A stretch of 36,740 nucleotides of DNA, from positions 1-36,740 of the forward strand of contig JAFCCG010000003.1 of the NCBI GenBank assembly GCA_017610335.1, written 5' to 3'. The notes below the pieces were generated by a model. That model saw nothing but the letters and a program-made list of their open reading frames with translations, ran no database searches and was not told the DNA's origin. Each line of letters begins with the position of its first letter. Position 1 is the first letter of the stretch. The DNA is from Chloroflexota bacterium. GTDB lineage: Archaea > Iainarchaeota > Iainarchaeia > Iainarchaeales > GCA-2688035. Below are positions 1 to 7,509 of this stretch, piece by piece. Made by a program: the position numbers and the translations under genes.

Positions 1-129
1 AAACTGCGAATAATGCAATGTGTTTTTGTTAAACCAGGCAAGAACGCTTGTATCACATGCCCTTGGCTGCTTTTTTCTCCTGACCCTTTTTGCAGTCTTC
101 TTTACCTTTTCAACCATATCAACCATCAT
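1..129 (-). CDS. 5' end of an unrecognised gene, cut by the left edge
   Basis: An open frame of 43 codons begins with two adjacent ATG codons at 129 and 126 and runs off position 1 with no stop. The N-terminus is strongly basic (KRVRRKK around residues 14-20), followed by a stretch with Cys, Trp and hydrophobic residues. Too little is present to assign a family. No strong Shine-Dalgarno sequence is seen before the ATG pair, so the start is a best guess. It could be a DNA- or RNA-binding protein judging only from charge. Confidence 0.45.
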   Translation of the reverse strand, partial: MMVDMVEKVKKTAKRVRRKKQPRACDTSVLAWFNKNTLHYSQF

Positions 130-219
130 ACAAACTAACTCAAATTGGTACAAACTTGTTAATTAAGGTATTGTGAAACAAAAGTTTTAAAGGCTTTAAA
201 AAATGGGAAAACCCAGTAT

Positions 220-320
220 TGGCGCGTAGAAGATTTGAACTCCTGCTGCAGCAATTTTGGCAGTGTTTAACAAGACACTGGCCCCAATGCTGAGTCCTAA
301 CCAAACTAGACTAACGCACC
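220..320 (-). tRNA. tRNA-Pro(GGG) with a 27-nt intron
   Basis: Read on the minus strand, a 7-bp acceptor stem (GGTGCGT with ACGCGCC, one G-U), a D arm, a 5-bp anticodon stem (CAGCA with TGCTG) and a T arm (AGGAG, TTCAAAT, CTTCT) fold as a tRNA. The anticodon loop is interrupted after base 37 by 27 nt containing a CAGTGT/ACACTG hairpin, as expected of an archaeal intron removed by the splicing endonuclease. The spliced loop reads TTGGGGT, giving anticodon GGG (Pro). CCA is not encoded; position 220 supplies discriminator A. The arms resemble those of the tRNA-Pro at 1034-1106. Confidence 0.9.
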
Positions 321-369
321 TATTATAGATATTTACCCCTTAAGAAGATTTAAAATGTTTTGGAGAATT

Positions 370-1008
370 TCATTTCCGGCAAATTACTTCAAAGCTAGCA
401 ATGTTTATTTTTCGTCTTTTACTCCAGCCGGTGTCATGTTTGAATTCAAGTATTTTAAAATCCTTCAGCTCGTTTCTCAGCTCTTTCTCTGAAAAGTAGT
501 GGTGGGAAACGTCTGCTTCATCAGGAAACATTGTCGGCAAAAAAGTGTTTTTCTCTATTTCTTCACCTTTGCCAAACCAGCCGTCCTTGTCTGACAAAAC
601 AATAAAAACAAACAAGCCGCCTTTTTTCAAAATTCTTTTGACTTCAGAAATTATTTTTCTAAATTTTTCAATTTTCGCGTGATTGATAACATAGATTGAA
701 ATTATTGCGTCAAAAAAATTGTCTTCAAAATCAAGTGAAGCCATATCATTTACTTTCAATTTTGGTTCTTTTCCAAGTTCTTCCAGCCTTTTTTTGGTTA
801 TTTCAAGCCCTGATTCTGAAATGTCCACACCGTAGACGTCAAAACCTTCTGCAGCCAAAAAAACAATGTGGCGTCCAGTTCCACAGCCAAGGTCCAAAAT
901 TTTTGAAAAATTCTTTTCTTTGAAAATTCCTGCAGCTTTTTTAACAAGAGGAACTACATCACTTTGAATTACGCCCCTTTCCTTGTATAATTTATTCCAA
1001 TCCTTCAA
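370..1008 (-). CDS. Class I SAM-dependent methyltransferase
   Basis: A 212-residue protein with the Rossmann methyltransferase signature: motif I LDLGCGTGRH at about residues 38-47, an acidic residue after the second strand (GVDIS), and an FDAIISIYVINH segment in the motif IV position, followed by a KKGGLFVF strand typical of the methyltransf_11/25 group. The substrate cannot be read from the sequence; relatives act on small molecules, lipids or quinones. It stands between two tRNA-Pro genes on the same strand with no obvious operon partner. ATG start at 1008. The C-terminus (roughly 150-212) is family-specific and not recognised. Confidence 0.85.
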   Translation of the reverse strand: MKDWNKLYKERGVIQSDVVPLVKKAAGIFKEKNFSKILDLGCGTGRHIVFLAAEGFDVYGVDISESGLEITKKRLEELGKEPKLKVNDMASLDFEDNFFDAIISIYVINHAKIEKFRKIISEVKRILKKGGLFVFIVLSDKDGWFGKGEEIEKNTFLPTMFPDEADVSHHYFSEKELRNELKDFKILEFKHDTGWSKRRKINIASFEVICRK

Positions 1009-1033
1009 GCAATCACCAAAGCAAGATGTTATA

Positions 1034-1106
1034 TGGGAATGCGAGGATTTGAACCCCGGCCGCAGCGTCCCAAACGCAGAATCCTACCAGACTAGACTAC
1101 ATCCCC
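1034..1106 (-). tRNA. tRNA-Pro(UGG)
   Basis: On the minus strand a 7-bp acceptor stem (GGGGATG with CATTCCC), a D arm, an anticodon arm with loop TTTGGGA (anticodon TGG, Pro) and a T arm (CGGGG, TTCAAAT, CCTCG) are all present. The anticodon stem CTGCG/CGCTG has one T-T mismatch at 28-42. There is no intron and no encoded CCA; position 1034 gives discriminator A. Confidence 0.9.
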
Positions 1107-1160
1107 AAGAAAATAAATCTGTTTCTAAAATAATTGTGTTTGAAAAGCTTTAAAAAACGC

Positions 1161-1331
1161 TTATTTTTGCTTTTTTTTGCCTTGCCTTGGGTCTTGGCAA
1201 GAAGAAGACAATCCATACCTTACGCATAGAACAGGCCAAGCCTCTCTACTTTTCATTATTTCTGGAAGATATTTACATTTTGTAAACGGAGTAGCCTTTG
1301 CTCTTAAAGGCACTTGATTGCTTTTTTTCAT
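1161..1331 (-). CDS. Possible small basic protein, 56 aa
   Basis: An ATG-initiated frame of 56 codons ending in TAA. The product is basic with three cysteines and an RQGKKKQK C-terminus. No family is recognised. An aaaggag element lies about 16 nt before the ATG, further than usual. It fills part of an otherwise gene-poor stretch and may be a real small gene or a chance ORF. Confidence 0.35.
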   Translation of the reverse strand: MKKSNQVPLRAKATPFTKCKYLPEIMKSREAWPVLCVRYGLSSSCQDPRQGKKKQK

Positions 1332-1370
1332 AAATATAAAAAGAGTTAAACTCCTTTAAAATACTTTTTA

Positions 1371-1414
1371 TAATTTTCACCGGAAACATTTAACCCCTAA
1401 TTTTCACCGGAAAC
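1371..1414. repeat. Tandem pair of a 17-bp direct repeat
   Basis: The sequence TAATTTTCACCGGAAAC occurs at 1371-1387 and again, identically, at 1398-1414, a period of 27 bp (about two and a half helical turns). It precedes a T/A-rich element (tttttaaa near 1431) and a small ORF at 1493. Two identical sites before a promoter-like element suggest a repressor or activator binding pair. Confidence 0.6.
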
Positions 1415-1492
1415 CCCGACTCTCTCCTTTTGTTTTTAAACGCGTTAAACAACATTATTTCAATTGATTAAAAAAAATGGAGAGTGATGTTA

Positions 1493-1564
1493 ATGAGATC
1501 ATTTAGATTATGCAGGTTTGTTGAAGCCTATGGAAGCAAAGAAACTATCAGGCCCTTGATTTAA
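1493..1564 (+). CDS. Possible 23-aa leader peptide
   Basis: ATG to TAA, 23 codons: a basic peptide with Arg, Cys and aromatic residues. A GGAGAGTGAT element, close to the consensus GGAGGTGAT, ends 4 nt before the ATG. The TAA stop sits in the loop of the hairpin at 1553-1575, so translation to the end would disrupt that hairpin, an attenuator-like arrangement. It may instead be part of a small untranslated RNA. Confidence 0.35.
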   Translation: MRSFRLCRFVEAYGSKETIRPLI

Positions 1565-1575
1565 AGGGTTTTTTT
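1553..1575 (+). terminator. Hairpin plus T-run
   Basis: CCCTT (1553-1557) pairs with AAGGG (1564-1568) around a 6-nt loop, followed directly by seven T residues (1569-1575). This is the shape of an intrinsic terminator. Archaeal RNA polymerase stops mainly on the T-run, so the site should end the transcript covering the 23-aa ORF, or act as an attenuator before the gene at 1673. Confidence 0.55.
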
Positions 1576-1588
1576 ATTTTTATTGCTT

Positions 1589-1624
1589 GGCAGGAGGAAT
1601 GTAGGCAATTTGCTTGCACCTGCC
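1589..1624 (+). promoter_or_regulatory. Hairpin in the leader of the 91-aa gene
   Basis: GGCAGG (1589-1594) pairs with CCTGCC (1619-1624); inside it GCAA and TTGC form a second short stem with an asymmetric bulge between them. It lies about 50 nt before the ATG of the 1673 gene, whose own ribosome binding site (aaaggaggtga) is outside the fold. A leader structure is plausible; no known riboswitch class is recognised. Confidence 0.3.
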
Positions 1625-1672
1625 GGCGTTACACTTATGATAAATATTAACTGGCAAAGGAGGTGAGGATTA

Positions 1673-1948
1673 ATGAGTTTACCGATAAAAAAAATTGCTG
1701 TCGGAAGAATTCAGGTCGCAGTATGGGAGAATGAAGGAAAGGAAGGACGCAACTATTACAGTGTTTCTTTTGACAAAAGATACAAGGACAAAAATGACGA
1801 ATGGAAAAGCAGTAATTCTTTGAGAGCAAATGATATCCCAAAAGCAGTTCTTGCATTGGAAAAAGCATATGAGTTTCTTTCATTAAAGGAAACAGGACAG
1901 CAGGGAAACAAAGAAGCTGAAAAGACACTTGCAGCAGCAATGGCATAA
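1673..1948 (+). CDS. Uncharacterised 91-aa protein
   Basis: A compact 91-residue protein preceded by a very strong ribosome binding site (AAAGGAGGTGA, 5 nt before ATG). The core has a beta-strand-rich pattern (IQVAVWENEGKEGRNYYSV, then SFDKRYKDKNDEWK), followed by an amphipathic helix (DIPKAVLALEKAYEFLSL) and an Ala-rich tail. I recall similar short proteins with the RYKDKxGxW pattern in bacterial and archaeal genomes, but cannot name a characterised family. A nucleic-acid-binding role would be a guess. The strong binding site suggests high expression. Confidence 0.75.
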   Translation: MSLPIKKIAVGRIQVAVWENEGKEGRNYYSVSFDKRYKDKNDEWKSSNSLRANDIPKAVLALEKAYEFLSLKETGQQGNKEAEKTLAAAMA

Positions 1949-2007
1949 ATGTATTTCAAAAGCATTAACGAAAGATTTATCTTTACCAAAAAGAATTAAT
2001 TATTGCA

Positions 2008-2280
2008 ATGAGAAAGCATTTGAAAAAAGTTAGAAAATCCATTGTTACAAAAGAAGAGCTTATAGCCGATGCGATTTTTCTGGGAATTTCAGCCTTTGTT
2101 TCATTTTTTATAATTTTCATGTTTGATGTCCACCACAGTTTTTACGAATGGCCAATGCAACTTAAATTTATTTTTACAACACCCTACCCCTATCTTTTAT
2201 TTGTGCCAATCGGAGCAATTATGGGCTTTTTTATTATAAAGGTTATTTTGTTTGGAGTAAAGGAAGAGGAAAGGGCCTGA
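2008..2280 (+). CDS. Small membrane protein with two helices
   Basis: A 90-residue protein with a basic cytoplasmic N-terminus (about 1-22), a first hydrophobic segment at about 24-45, a loop rich in aromatic residues, and a second segment at about 62-83, ending in a charged KEEERA tail. Both ends are predicted on the same side. No family recognised. It is 59 nt downstream of the 91-aa gene and may share its transcript. Confidence 0.65.
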   Translation: MRKHLKKVRKSIVTKEELIADAIFLGISAFVSFFIIFMFDVHHSFYEWPMQLKFIFTTPYPYLLFVPIGAIMGFFIIKVILFGVKEEERA

Positions 2281-2282
2281 GA

Positions 2283-2633
2283 TTATTTTATCCTTTCAAA
2301 TCCATCAAAATGAATTTTTGAATCGGAGGGGTCAAAGGTTTCCACAACCTTGTACTTTCCTTTGGTAAAGGGCTTTTTGTCCAGCATGAAGTGGATTGCT
2401 TCAAGAATTTCCACTGCTGCCACCGGCCTTGAAAGCTGCTGGTTTCCTTTTGTTTCCACCAGAGGAATCTGCCCCTGAAGCCAGTAATTGCGTTGTCCGA
2501 TTTTTAGAAAAGCATAGGTTTGACCTGCTTTAATCTTTCCAGGGATACATTCTTCCTCTTTCCTGTTTCCGTTTTTGTGCTCTGAAATGTTTCTCAAAGC
2601 AAGGTCTGGATTGAATTCAACCTGTATTCCCAT
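2283..2633 (-). CDS. Uncharacterised 116-aa protein
   Basis: A soluble protein of 116 residues with mixed strand/helix character: a Lys/Glu-rich segment at about 18-32, a QTYAFLKIGQRNYWLQGQIP core, a helix VAAVEILEAIHFML, and a C-terminal strand pair. It converges tail to tail with the membrane protein at 2008 (2 nt apart). No catalytic motif or signal peptide is visible and no family is recognised. ATG start at 2633. Confidence 0.65.
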   Translation of the reverse strand: MGIQVEFNPDLALRNISEHKNGNRKEEECIPGKIKAGQTYAFLKIGQRNYWLQGQIPLVETKGNQQLSRPVAAVEILEAIHFMLDKKPFTKGKYKVVETFDPSDSKIHFDGFERIK

Positions 2634-2658
2634 GCATTCATTATGCTGGCAAATTTAT

Positions 2659-3231
2659 TTAAAGTTGTTGAACTGTTTTAGAAGATTCTTTTGAAAACAA
2701 AAGGGTTGAAACAATAAGACCAAGAATTGAAAGAACAAGCATTACAAAGAACAAAAACCTGAAGCCAAAAAATTCCGCCAAAAAAGCTCCAACAGCTGCT
2801 GAAATTCCTATCAAAATATAATTCATCGATTCCCAAAGACCCCATTCCGAAACAAATTTTCCTTTATCCAAATGTTTTGAATAAAGGCCGTCATATGCAG
2901 GTGTTCCAATAGCAACCGAAATTCCAAAAATTATTTGAACAGCAAAAAGGTCAAATGGGTCTTGAATTAAAAGATAACCTAAAAAGCCAAAACAGCCAAG
3001 AGCATAACCCATTACTACAAACTTTTCCTTATATTTGACATGATCTTCCCATCTGCTCACCAAAAAAATTGTGACGCCGGCTACAATTGCAAAAGAAGCA
3101 TAAGCAGTCCCTGCTGTTAAAATGTCTCCACCAATTTGTTCAACAAAAATAGCATAAATTGGACCAAACAGACCACCGGCTAATATTGACAAACCAGAAG
3201 CTAAAAGAAGTATTTTCAAAACCTTTTGCAT
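2659..3231 (-). CDS. Half-size MFS-like transporter (6 helices)
   Basis: A 190-residue integral membrane protein with six hydrophobic segments. Its first helices (LLLASGLSILAGGLFGPIYA), the WEDHVKYKEK loop between helices 2 and 3, and the overall pattern resemble one six-helix half of a Major Facilitator Superfamily carrier, which normally has twelve helices and about 400 residues. The frame ends cleanly with no MFS-like sequence after the stop, so it is not obviously a broken full-length gene. It may work as a homodimer or be a reduced remnant. Substrate unknown. ATG start at 3231. Confidence 0.7.
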   Translation of the reverse strand: MQKVLKILLLASGLSILAGGLFGPIYAIFVEQIGGDILTAGTAYASFAIVAGVTIFLVSRWEDHVKYKEKFVVMGYALGCFGFLGYLLIQDPFDLFAVQIIFGISVAIGTPAYDGLYSKHLDKGKFVSEWGLWESMNYILIGISAAVGAFLAEFFGFRFLFFVMLVLSILGLIVSTLLFSKESSKTVQQL

Positions 3232-3291
3232 AGAGGAAATACTATTGTGTCATATTTATAGCTTTTGATTTCAAGCTAGTTTGCAAAAGGG

Positions 3292-3299
3292 TTATATTT
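3292..3299 (+). promoter_or_regulatory. TATA-like box for the DNA ligase gene
   Basis: TTATATTT ends 24 nt before the ligase ATG. With archaeal spacing, transcription would start at or next to the ATG, giving a leaderless mRNA. No Shine-Dalgarno sequence is seen between the box and the start codon, in agreement with this. Confidence 0.5.
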
Positions 3300-3323
3300 G
3301 CGAATATTCTTATAGAATACTGC

Positions 3324-5162
3324 ATGGAATTCAAGATTTTAGCAGACTCTTTTGACAAAGTTGAAAAGGTAAGTAAGCGGCTTGAAATGACTGATTTGCT
3401 TGCAGAACTTTTTGAAAAAAGCGATGTTGATGAGATTGCACGCGTTATATATCTTTGTCAGGGACAACTTGCTCCGCCATATAAGGACATTGAAATTGGA
3501 ATGGGAGAAAAATATGCCGAAGAAGCAATTGCAAAAGCAGCTGGTTATACCAAAACAGAGGTTGAAAAGGAATTTAAGAAAAAAGGCGATTTGGGTCTTG
3601 TTGCAGAAGAATTTTTAAAGAAAAAAAAACAACGTTCGCTTTTCAGTGCAGAACTTACTGTTGAAAAGGTTTTCAAAAATTTAATGAGAATTGCAACTGT
3701 TGAAGGAAGCGGAAGCCAACAGCTTAAAATAAAACTTTTGGCAGAACTTTTGAACAGTGCTTCTCCTGTTGAAGCGCGTTATCTCATTCGGATTCCTTTG
3801 GGAAGCCTGCGTTTGGGAATCGGAGACCCAACTATTATGGATGCCTTTGCCATAAACCTTTTACCTGAAGCAAAAAAAGACAAGGCACTTGTAAAAAAAG
3901 TTGAAAAAAAACTGAAGGAAAAAAAGGAAGAAAAACGTGCAGAAGAATTTGACAAAAAACTAAGACTTGCAATAAGAGAAATTATTGAAAGCAAGTATAA
4001 TGTCCACAGTGACTTGGGAGACCTTGCTGAAACACTAAAAAGACACGACCTTAAAGGAATAGAAAAAATCGGAATAGAACCAGGCATTCCAATAAGACCA
4101 ACTCTTGCCGAAAGACTTCCAACAGCAAAAAAAATAATTGAAAAATTAGGAAAGTGTGCAGTTGAAGCAAAGTATGACGGATTCAGACTTGCAATACACA
4201 AAAAGGGGGAAAAGGTGACAATTTTTAGCAGAAGGCAGGAAAATGTTACAGAAATGTTTCCGGAAATTGTTGAAGCAGTAAAAAACCTGAAGGCAAGCGA
4301 TGCAATTTTCGAAGGAGAAGCACTCGCATTCAACGAGGAAACAGAGGAATATTATCCTTTTCAGGTAACAATTCAGAGGAAAAGAAAATATGACATTGAC
4401 AAAATGGCAAAAGAATTTCCATTAACATTGTTTGCTTTTGATTTGCTTTACGCAAATGGCCAAAGCTTAATGGATTTGCCCTTTAAGGAAAGGCGCGAAA
4501 GGCTTGGAAAAATAATTGGTAAAAATAAAACAATTGTTTTAACTGATACCATAATAACAAACTCTGCTAAAGAACTTGAAGAATATTTTAACAAAAGTGT
4601 TGAAAAAGGACTTGAAGGAATTATTGCAAAAGACCTAAACGCAAAATATATTGCCGGCGCAAGAAAGTTTTCATGGATTAAACTAAAGCGAAGCTATAAA
4701 GGTGAGTTAGGAGATACTATTGACACAGTAATAATTGGATTTTTCAAAGGAAAAGGCAAAAGGACTAAATTTGGATTGGGCGGATTGCTAACAGCAGTAT
4801 ATGATAAAAAAAGCGATTCATTCAAATCAATTGCAAAAATTGGAACAGGAATGAGTGAAGAAATGCTTGAAAGCCTTTTCAAAATGCTTTCAAAAATAAA
4901 AAAAGAAAAAAAACCTGTAAGAGTTGATTCTGAATTGAAACCGGATATTTGGGTTGAACCAAAATATGTTATTGAAGTTAATGCAGATGAAATAACAAAA
5001 AGCCCTGTTCATACAGCTGGAAAAGAAAAAGGTGAAGGATTTGCACTGCGTTTTCCAAGAATGATTAAACTCAGACAAGATAAAACTCCGGAACAGGCTA
5101 CAACAGTTAAAGAAATTGAACAAATGTTCAAAAAACAAAGACATGTAAGCACAGGTGCGTAA
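3324..5162 (+). CDS. lig: ATP-dependent DNA ligase
   Basis: Seals nicks in duplex DNA during replication and repair, via ligase-AMP and DNA-adenylate intermediates. The 612 residues match the archaeal type: an N-terminal DNA-binding domain (about 1-235) with the GSLRLGIGD segment, the adenylation domain with motif I EAKYDGFR (Lys283 is the AMP-accepting residue), RxE (FSRRQEN, about 301-307), motif III FEGEALAF (329-336), motif IV EGIIAKD, motif V WIKLKR, and a C-terminal OB domain. A Lys/Glu-rich helical stretch at about 182-216 lengthens the DNA-binding domain. Two small membrane-protein genes follow within 5 nt. Confidence 0.97.
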   Translation: MEFKILADSFDKVEKVSKRLEMTDLLAELFEKSDVDEIARVIYLCQGQLAPPYKDIEIGMGEKYAEEAIAKAAGYTKTEVEKEFKKKGDLGLVAEEFLKKKKQRSLFSAELTVEKVFKNLMRIATVEGSGSQQLKIKLLAELLNSASPVEARYLIRIPLGSLRLGIGDPTIMDAFAINLLPEAKKDKALVKKVEKKLKEKKEEKRAEEFDKKLRLAIREIIESKYNVHSDLGDLAETLKRHDLKGIEKIGIEPGIPIRPTLAERLPTAKKIIEKLGKCAVEAKYDGFRLAIHKKGEKVTIFSRRQENVTEMFPEIVEAVKNLKASDAIFEGEALAFNEETEEYYPFQVTIQRKRKYDIDKMAKEFPLTLFAFDLLYANGQSLMDLPFKERRERLGKIIGKNKTIVLTDTIITNSAKELEEYFNKSVEKGLEGIIAKDLNAKYIAGARKFSWIKLKRSYKGELGDTIDTVIIGFFKGKGKRTKFGLGGLLTAVYDKKSDSFKSIAKIGTGMSEEMLESLFKMLSKIKKEKKPVRVDSELKPDIWVEPKYVIEVNADEITKSPVHTAGKEKGEGFALRFPRMIKLRQDKTPEQATTVKEIEQMFKKQRHVSTGA

Positions 5163-5163
5163 A

Positions 5164-5403
5164 ATGAGCAATTTTGTATCAAGAACAACCGGAAATTTAG
5201 TTAAAATTTTAATAACACTAGGCGGTTTAATCCTCGTCTTTTATGTTTTAATTGAATTCAGATTATGGAGCGGTAATTGGACCGGTTATTTTCTGAAAAG
5301 AGGAGCATTTGAGGAAATAATTTTTGTAAGCCTGATTGTTGCAGGCATAAGCATAGTAGTCCTTTGGCTGTTCAAATGGCATCTAAGACTACAAGCAAGG
5401 TGA
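5164..5403 (+). CDS. Small two-helix membrane protein
   Basis: The ATG at 5164 comes one base after the ligase stop, so the gene is probably translated by coupling; a GTG at 5155 is in frame but lies inside the ligase. The 79-residue product has hydrophobic segments at about 12-34 and 52-70 with a basic end. No family recognised. The next gene starts 4 nt after its stop, forming a three-gene unit with the ligase. Confidence 0.65.
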   Translation: MSNFVSRTTGNLVKILITLGGLILVFYVLIEFRLWSGNWTGYFLKRGAFEEIIFVSLIVAGISIVVLWLFKWHLRLQAR

Positions 5404-5407
5404 AAAA

Positions 5408-6400
5408 ATGAATGGCCCAATGAAATTATTGGTTTACTCGATAGCTAGCATAATAATAATATCGCTTCTAACCCTTATTATTTTTCCAATGCTTTTTCCA
5501 GAAGGAAACAATCTTGCAATTTTTGAAAACAACCTTAAAGCAGCCGAAACAGGACTTGGATTTGGATTCACCAGCGAACTCGAAGTAAAACAAGGAGATG
5601 GATTTGGAGGAAAAACATTCGATTCAACAACAAAAAATGTTATATTCCAATGTAATAGCAGCACACTTTGCTGCCCACAAGGACAAGAATGCGATTTAGC
5701 AATTGAATGGGGTAGTAAAATGGTCAAATTTAACAAAACAAAAGACATAACAACAACAACAAGATGCAAAAAAGAATACACCATCTATACTTGCACAATT
5801 TACTTTGGAGAACGCCCTGCACAAATTGAAATAGATTCATTAAAAGTTCCTAAAAAAGTTGACCTTGAAAAAGAATCTCCTACATTTGAAATAACCTTTT
5901 CAAATACAGGCGGGCTTGATGCACTTCAGACCACAGTTGAAATAGAAATTTTTAGACGTTACCTTGAAGAAGGAAGATGGATTGAAAAAAGAATTGAAAA
6001 TATTTCAACAGTTGAAAACTTTGGCGTACTTGACAAAGGTAAAAGCAAAACTGAAACAATTGAAATAAAACTCAATGAAAACGGATTATTTAAAACAAGG
6101 ATTAGGGCTTCAGGACTTGAAGCAGGCTTTGACGAAAAAATAGTACAGTTTGAAGTAACAGGTGCAAACACAGGATGTATTGCAAGCCATTGTGAAGAAC
6201 AACGCCTAATTGAAGAAAACTGCATTACCAGATGTCATTGTAACAACTGCCTTTTTGGAAGCAACTGCACAGAAAAACTGCTTCAGGCAGACAATGTTAC
6301 CCTGCAATTAATACCGGAAATTGATTTAAAAAATTACGAACAAGAAGTGCTTGGAAGCAATATTGTTGATTTCAAAGTGCCTAAAGATTATTGCCAGTAA
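5408..6400 (+). CDS. Membrane-anchored, cysteine-rich exported protein
   Basis: A 330-residue protein with one N-terminal hydrophobic segment (about 8-30) and a long polar exterior, so probably anchored and facing outside. It has a Cys-containing region (about 78-130, CCPQGQEC and further Cys), a middle region like an Ig/CARDB beta-sandwich (PTFEITFSNTGGLDALQTT, 158-250), and a second Cys cluster (GCIASHC to NCLFGSNC, about 257-290) suited to disulfides. No enzymatic motif. The TAA at 6398 is followed in another frame by an Asp/Pro-rich coding-like tail (6405-6536), so the gene may have lost its original C-terminus. Confidence 0.75.
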   Translation: MNGPMKLLVYSIASIIIISLLTLIIFPMLFPEGNNLAIFENNLKAAETGLGFGFTSELEVKQGDGFGGKTFDSTTKNVIFQCNSSTLCCPQGQECDLAIEWGSKMVKFNKTKDITTTTRCKKEYTIYTCTIYFGERPAQIEIDSLKVPKKVDLEKESPTFEITFSNTGGLDALQTTVEIEIFRRYLEEGRWIEKRIENISTVENFGVLDKGKSKTETIEIKLNENGLFKTRIRASGLEAGFDEKIVQFEVTGANTGCIASHCEEQRLIEENCITRCHCNNCLFGSNCTEKLLQADNVTLQLIPEIDLKNYEQEVLGSNIVDFKVPKDYCQ

Positions 6401-6404
6401 ATAG

Positions 6405-6536
6405 CCCCCCCTCCCGGATGACATTATTCCAGATGACACCATTCCCAACCCAGACGATATTGAGCCCTATAACATTGACCCTGATTATATAATTCCGAAT
6501 GACCCTGTTTCAGACCCTTCTAATGTAGACATTTAA
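6405..6536 (+). pseudogene. Out-of-frame Asp/Pro-rich tail of the upstream gene
   Basis: From the C7 run at 6405-6411 an open frame reads Pro-Pro-Leu and then a low-complexity Asp/Pro/Ile series (PDDIIPDDTIPNPDD and similar) to a TAA at 6534. The upstream gene is in frame 2 and this is in frame 0; a TAG at 6402 prevents direct joining. The strong Asp/Pro bias is typical of a surface-protein tail and unlike non-coding DNA, so I read it as the former C-terminus, cut off by at least one frameshift near the C-run or by a sequence error. Confidence 0.5.
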
Positions 6537-6541
6537 CAAAA

Positions 6542-7444
6542 TTAGGCTTTTCCTTTTGCACCAAACAAAACAAGTTTGTGCACACAAACCTTTTGGGTTA
6601 AATCCTGTGCAAGTAATAAAGCATTTCTTGGATCAAAATCTTTTGGATTCTTTGCATAAAATTCGCGCATTCCGGCGGTAAAAGCAAGCCTTAAATCGGT
6701 GTCAATATTTATTTTGGCAACACCGAACTTTATTGCTTTTTTCAAATCAGTTTCAGAAACGCCTTTTGCTTTGGAAATCTTTGCACCAAAACGATTGCAT
6801 TTTTGCACAAGCTCTTTTGGAACAGAAGAAGCACCATGCAAAACCAAAGGAACTGAAACAAGCTCGTTGATTTCCTTCAATCTGGAAAAATCAAGCTTCG
6901 ACTTTCCCTTAAATTTGTGAGCACCATGTGATGTGCCTATTGCAACAGCCAAGCTATCACAATTTGTTTTTTCAACAAAAAATTTTGCTTCTTGTGGATC
7001 TGTTAAATGTGAGTCACTTGAACCAAGCCTTTTAAGCGCACCAAGCTCTGCTTCAACAGAACAACCTTTACTTTTTGCCATTAAAACAACCTTTTTTGTA
7101 ATTGCAATATTTTTTTTTAAAGAATACTTACTTGCATCAACCATAACACTTTTGAAACCAATATCGATGCAGTTTTTTATCAAAGACAAATGCTTGCCAT
7201 GGTCAAGGTGCACGCAAACAGGCACCTTTGCATTTCTTTCAAACTCTTGTACAATTCCAAAAACGTTTTCAAGACCAGCATACCTTATTGTGCTTTCGGT
7301 AACCTGAATCATCAAAGGCGATTTTGTCTTTTCAGCTGCCTGAAAAATTGCCTTGCTTACTTCAAGATTACTTGTATTAAAAGAAGGGAGCGCATAACGA
7401 CCTTTTTTTGCCTGTCTTAACAAAGAAACTGCTTGTTTAAACAT
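6542..7444 (-). CDS. fba: Class II fructose-bisphosphate aldolase
   Basis: Cleaves or forms fructose 1,6-bisphosphate from dihydroxyacetone phosphate and glyceraldehyde 3-phosphate in glycolysis/gluconeogenesis, using a zinc ion. The 300 residues carry the class II pattern: HLDHGK (Asp81 catalytic, His82 zinc ligand), VMVDASKYS where most enzymes have a DGS-type segment, AELG (about 131-134), AIGTSHGAHKFKG (His zinc ligand and phosphate loop), LVLHGASS (His zinc ligand) and INIDTDLR. A related ketose-bisphosphate aldolase is the main alternative. A good AGGTGAT binding site precedes the ATG at 7444. It diverges from gatD. Confidence 0.92.
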   Translation of the reverse strand: MFKQAVSLLRQAKKGRYALPSFNTSNLEVSKAIFQAAEKTKSPLMIQVTESTIRYAGLENVFGIVQEFERNAKVPVCVHLDHGKHLSLIKNCIDIGFKSVMVDASKYSLKKNIAITKKVVLMAKSKGCSVEAELGALKRLGSSDSHLTDPQEAKFFVEKTNCDSLAVAIGTSHGAHKFKGKSKLDFSRLKEINELVSVPLVLHGASSVPKELVQKCNRFGAKISKAKGVSETDLKKAIKFGVAKINIDTDLRLAFTAGMREFYAKNPKDFDPRNALLLAQDLTQKVCVHKLVLFGAKGKA

Positions 7445-7509
7445 TATATCACCTAAAAAACAACCGATTAATATAAATTGCTTCTTTTATATTAATTTAT
7501 TGGATTAAC
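7445..7509. promoter_or_regulatory. Divergent fba/gatD promoter region
   Basis: This 65-bp gap holds the fba ribosome binding site on the minus strand (AGGTGAT, near 7448-7454) and two TATA-like elements, atataaat (7471-7478) and tttatatt (7486-7493). The second ends 16 nt before the gatD ATG, so the gatD mRNA probably has a very short or no leader; no Shine-Dalgarno precedes gatD. Confidence 0.45.

Noticed and set aside
1034-1106. T-T mismatch in the tRNA-Pro(UGG) anticodon stem as a pseudogene sign
   Set aside because: All other stems pair well and a single mismatch at 28-42 is tolerated in functional tRNAs.
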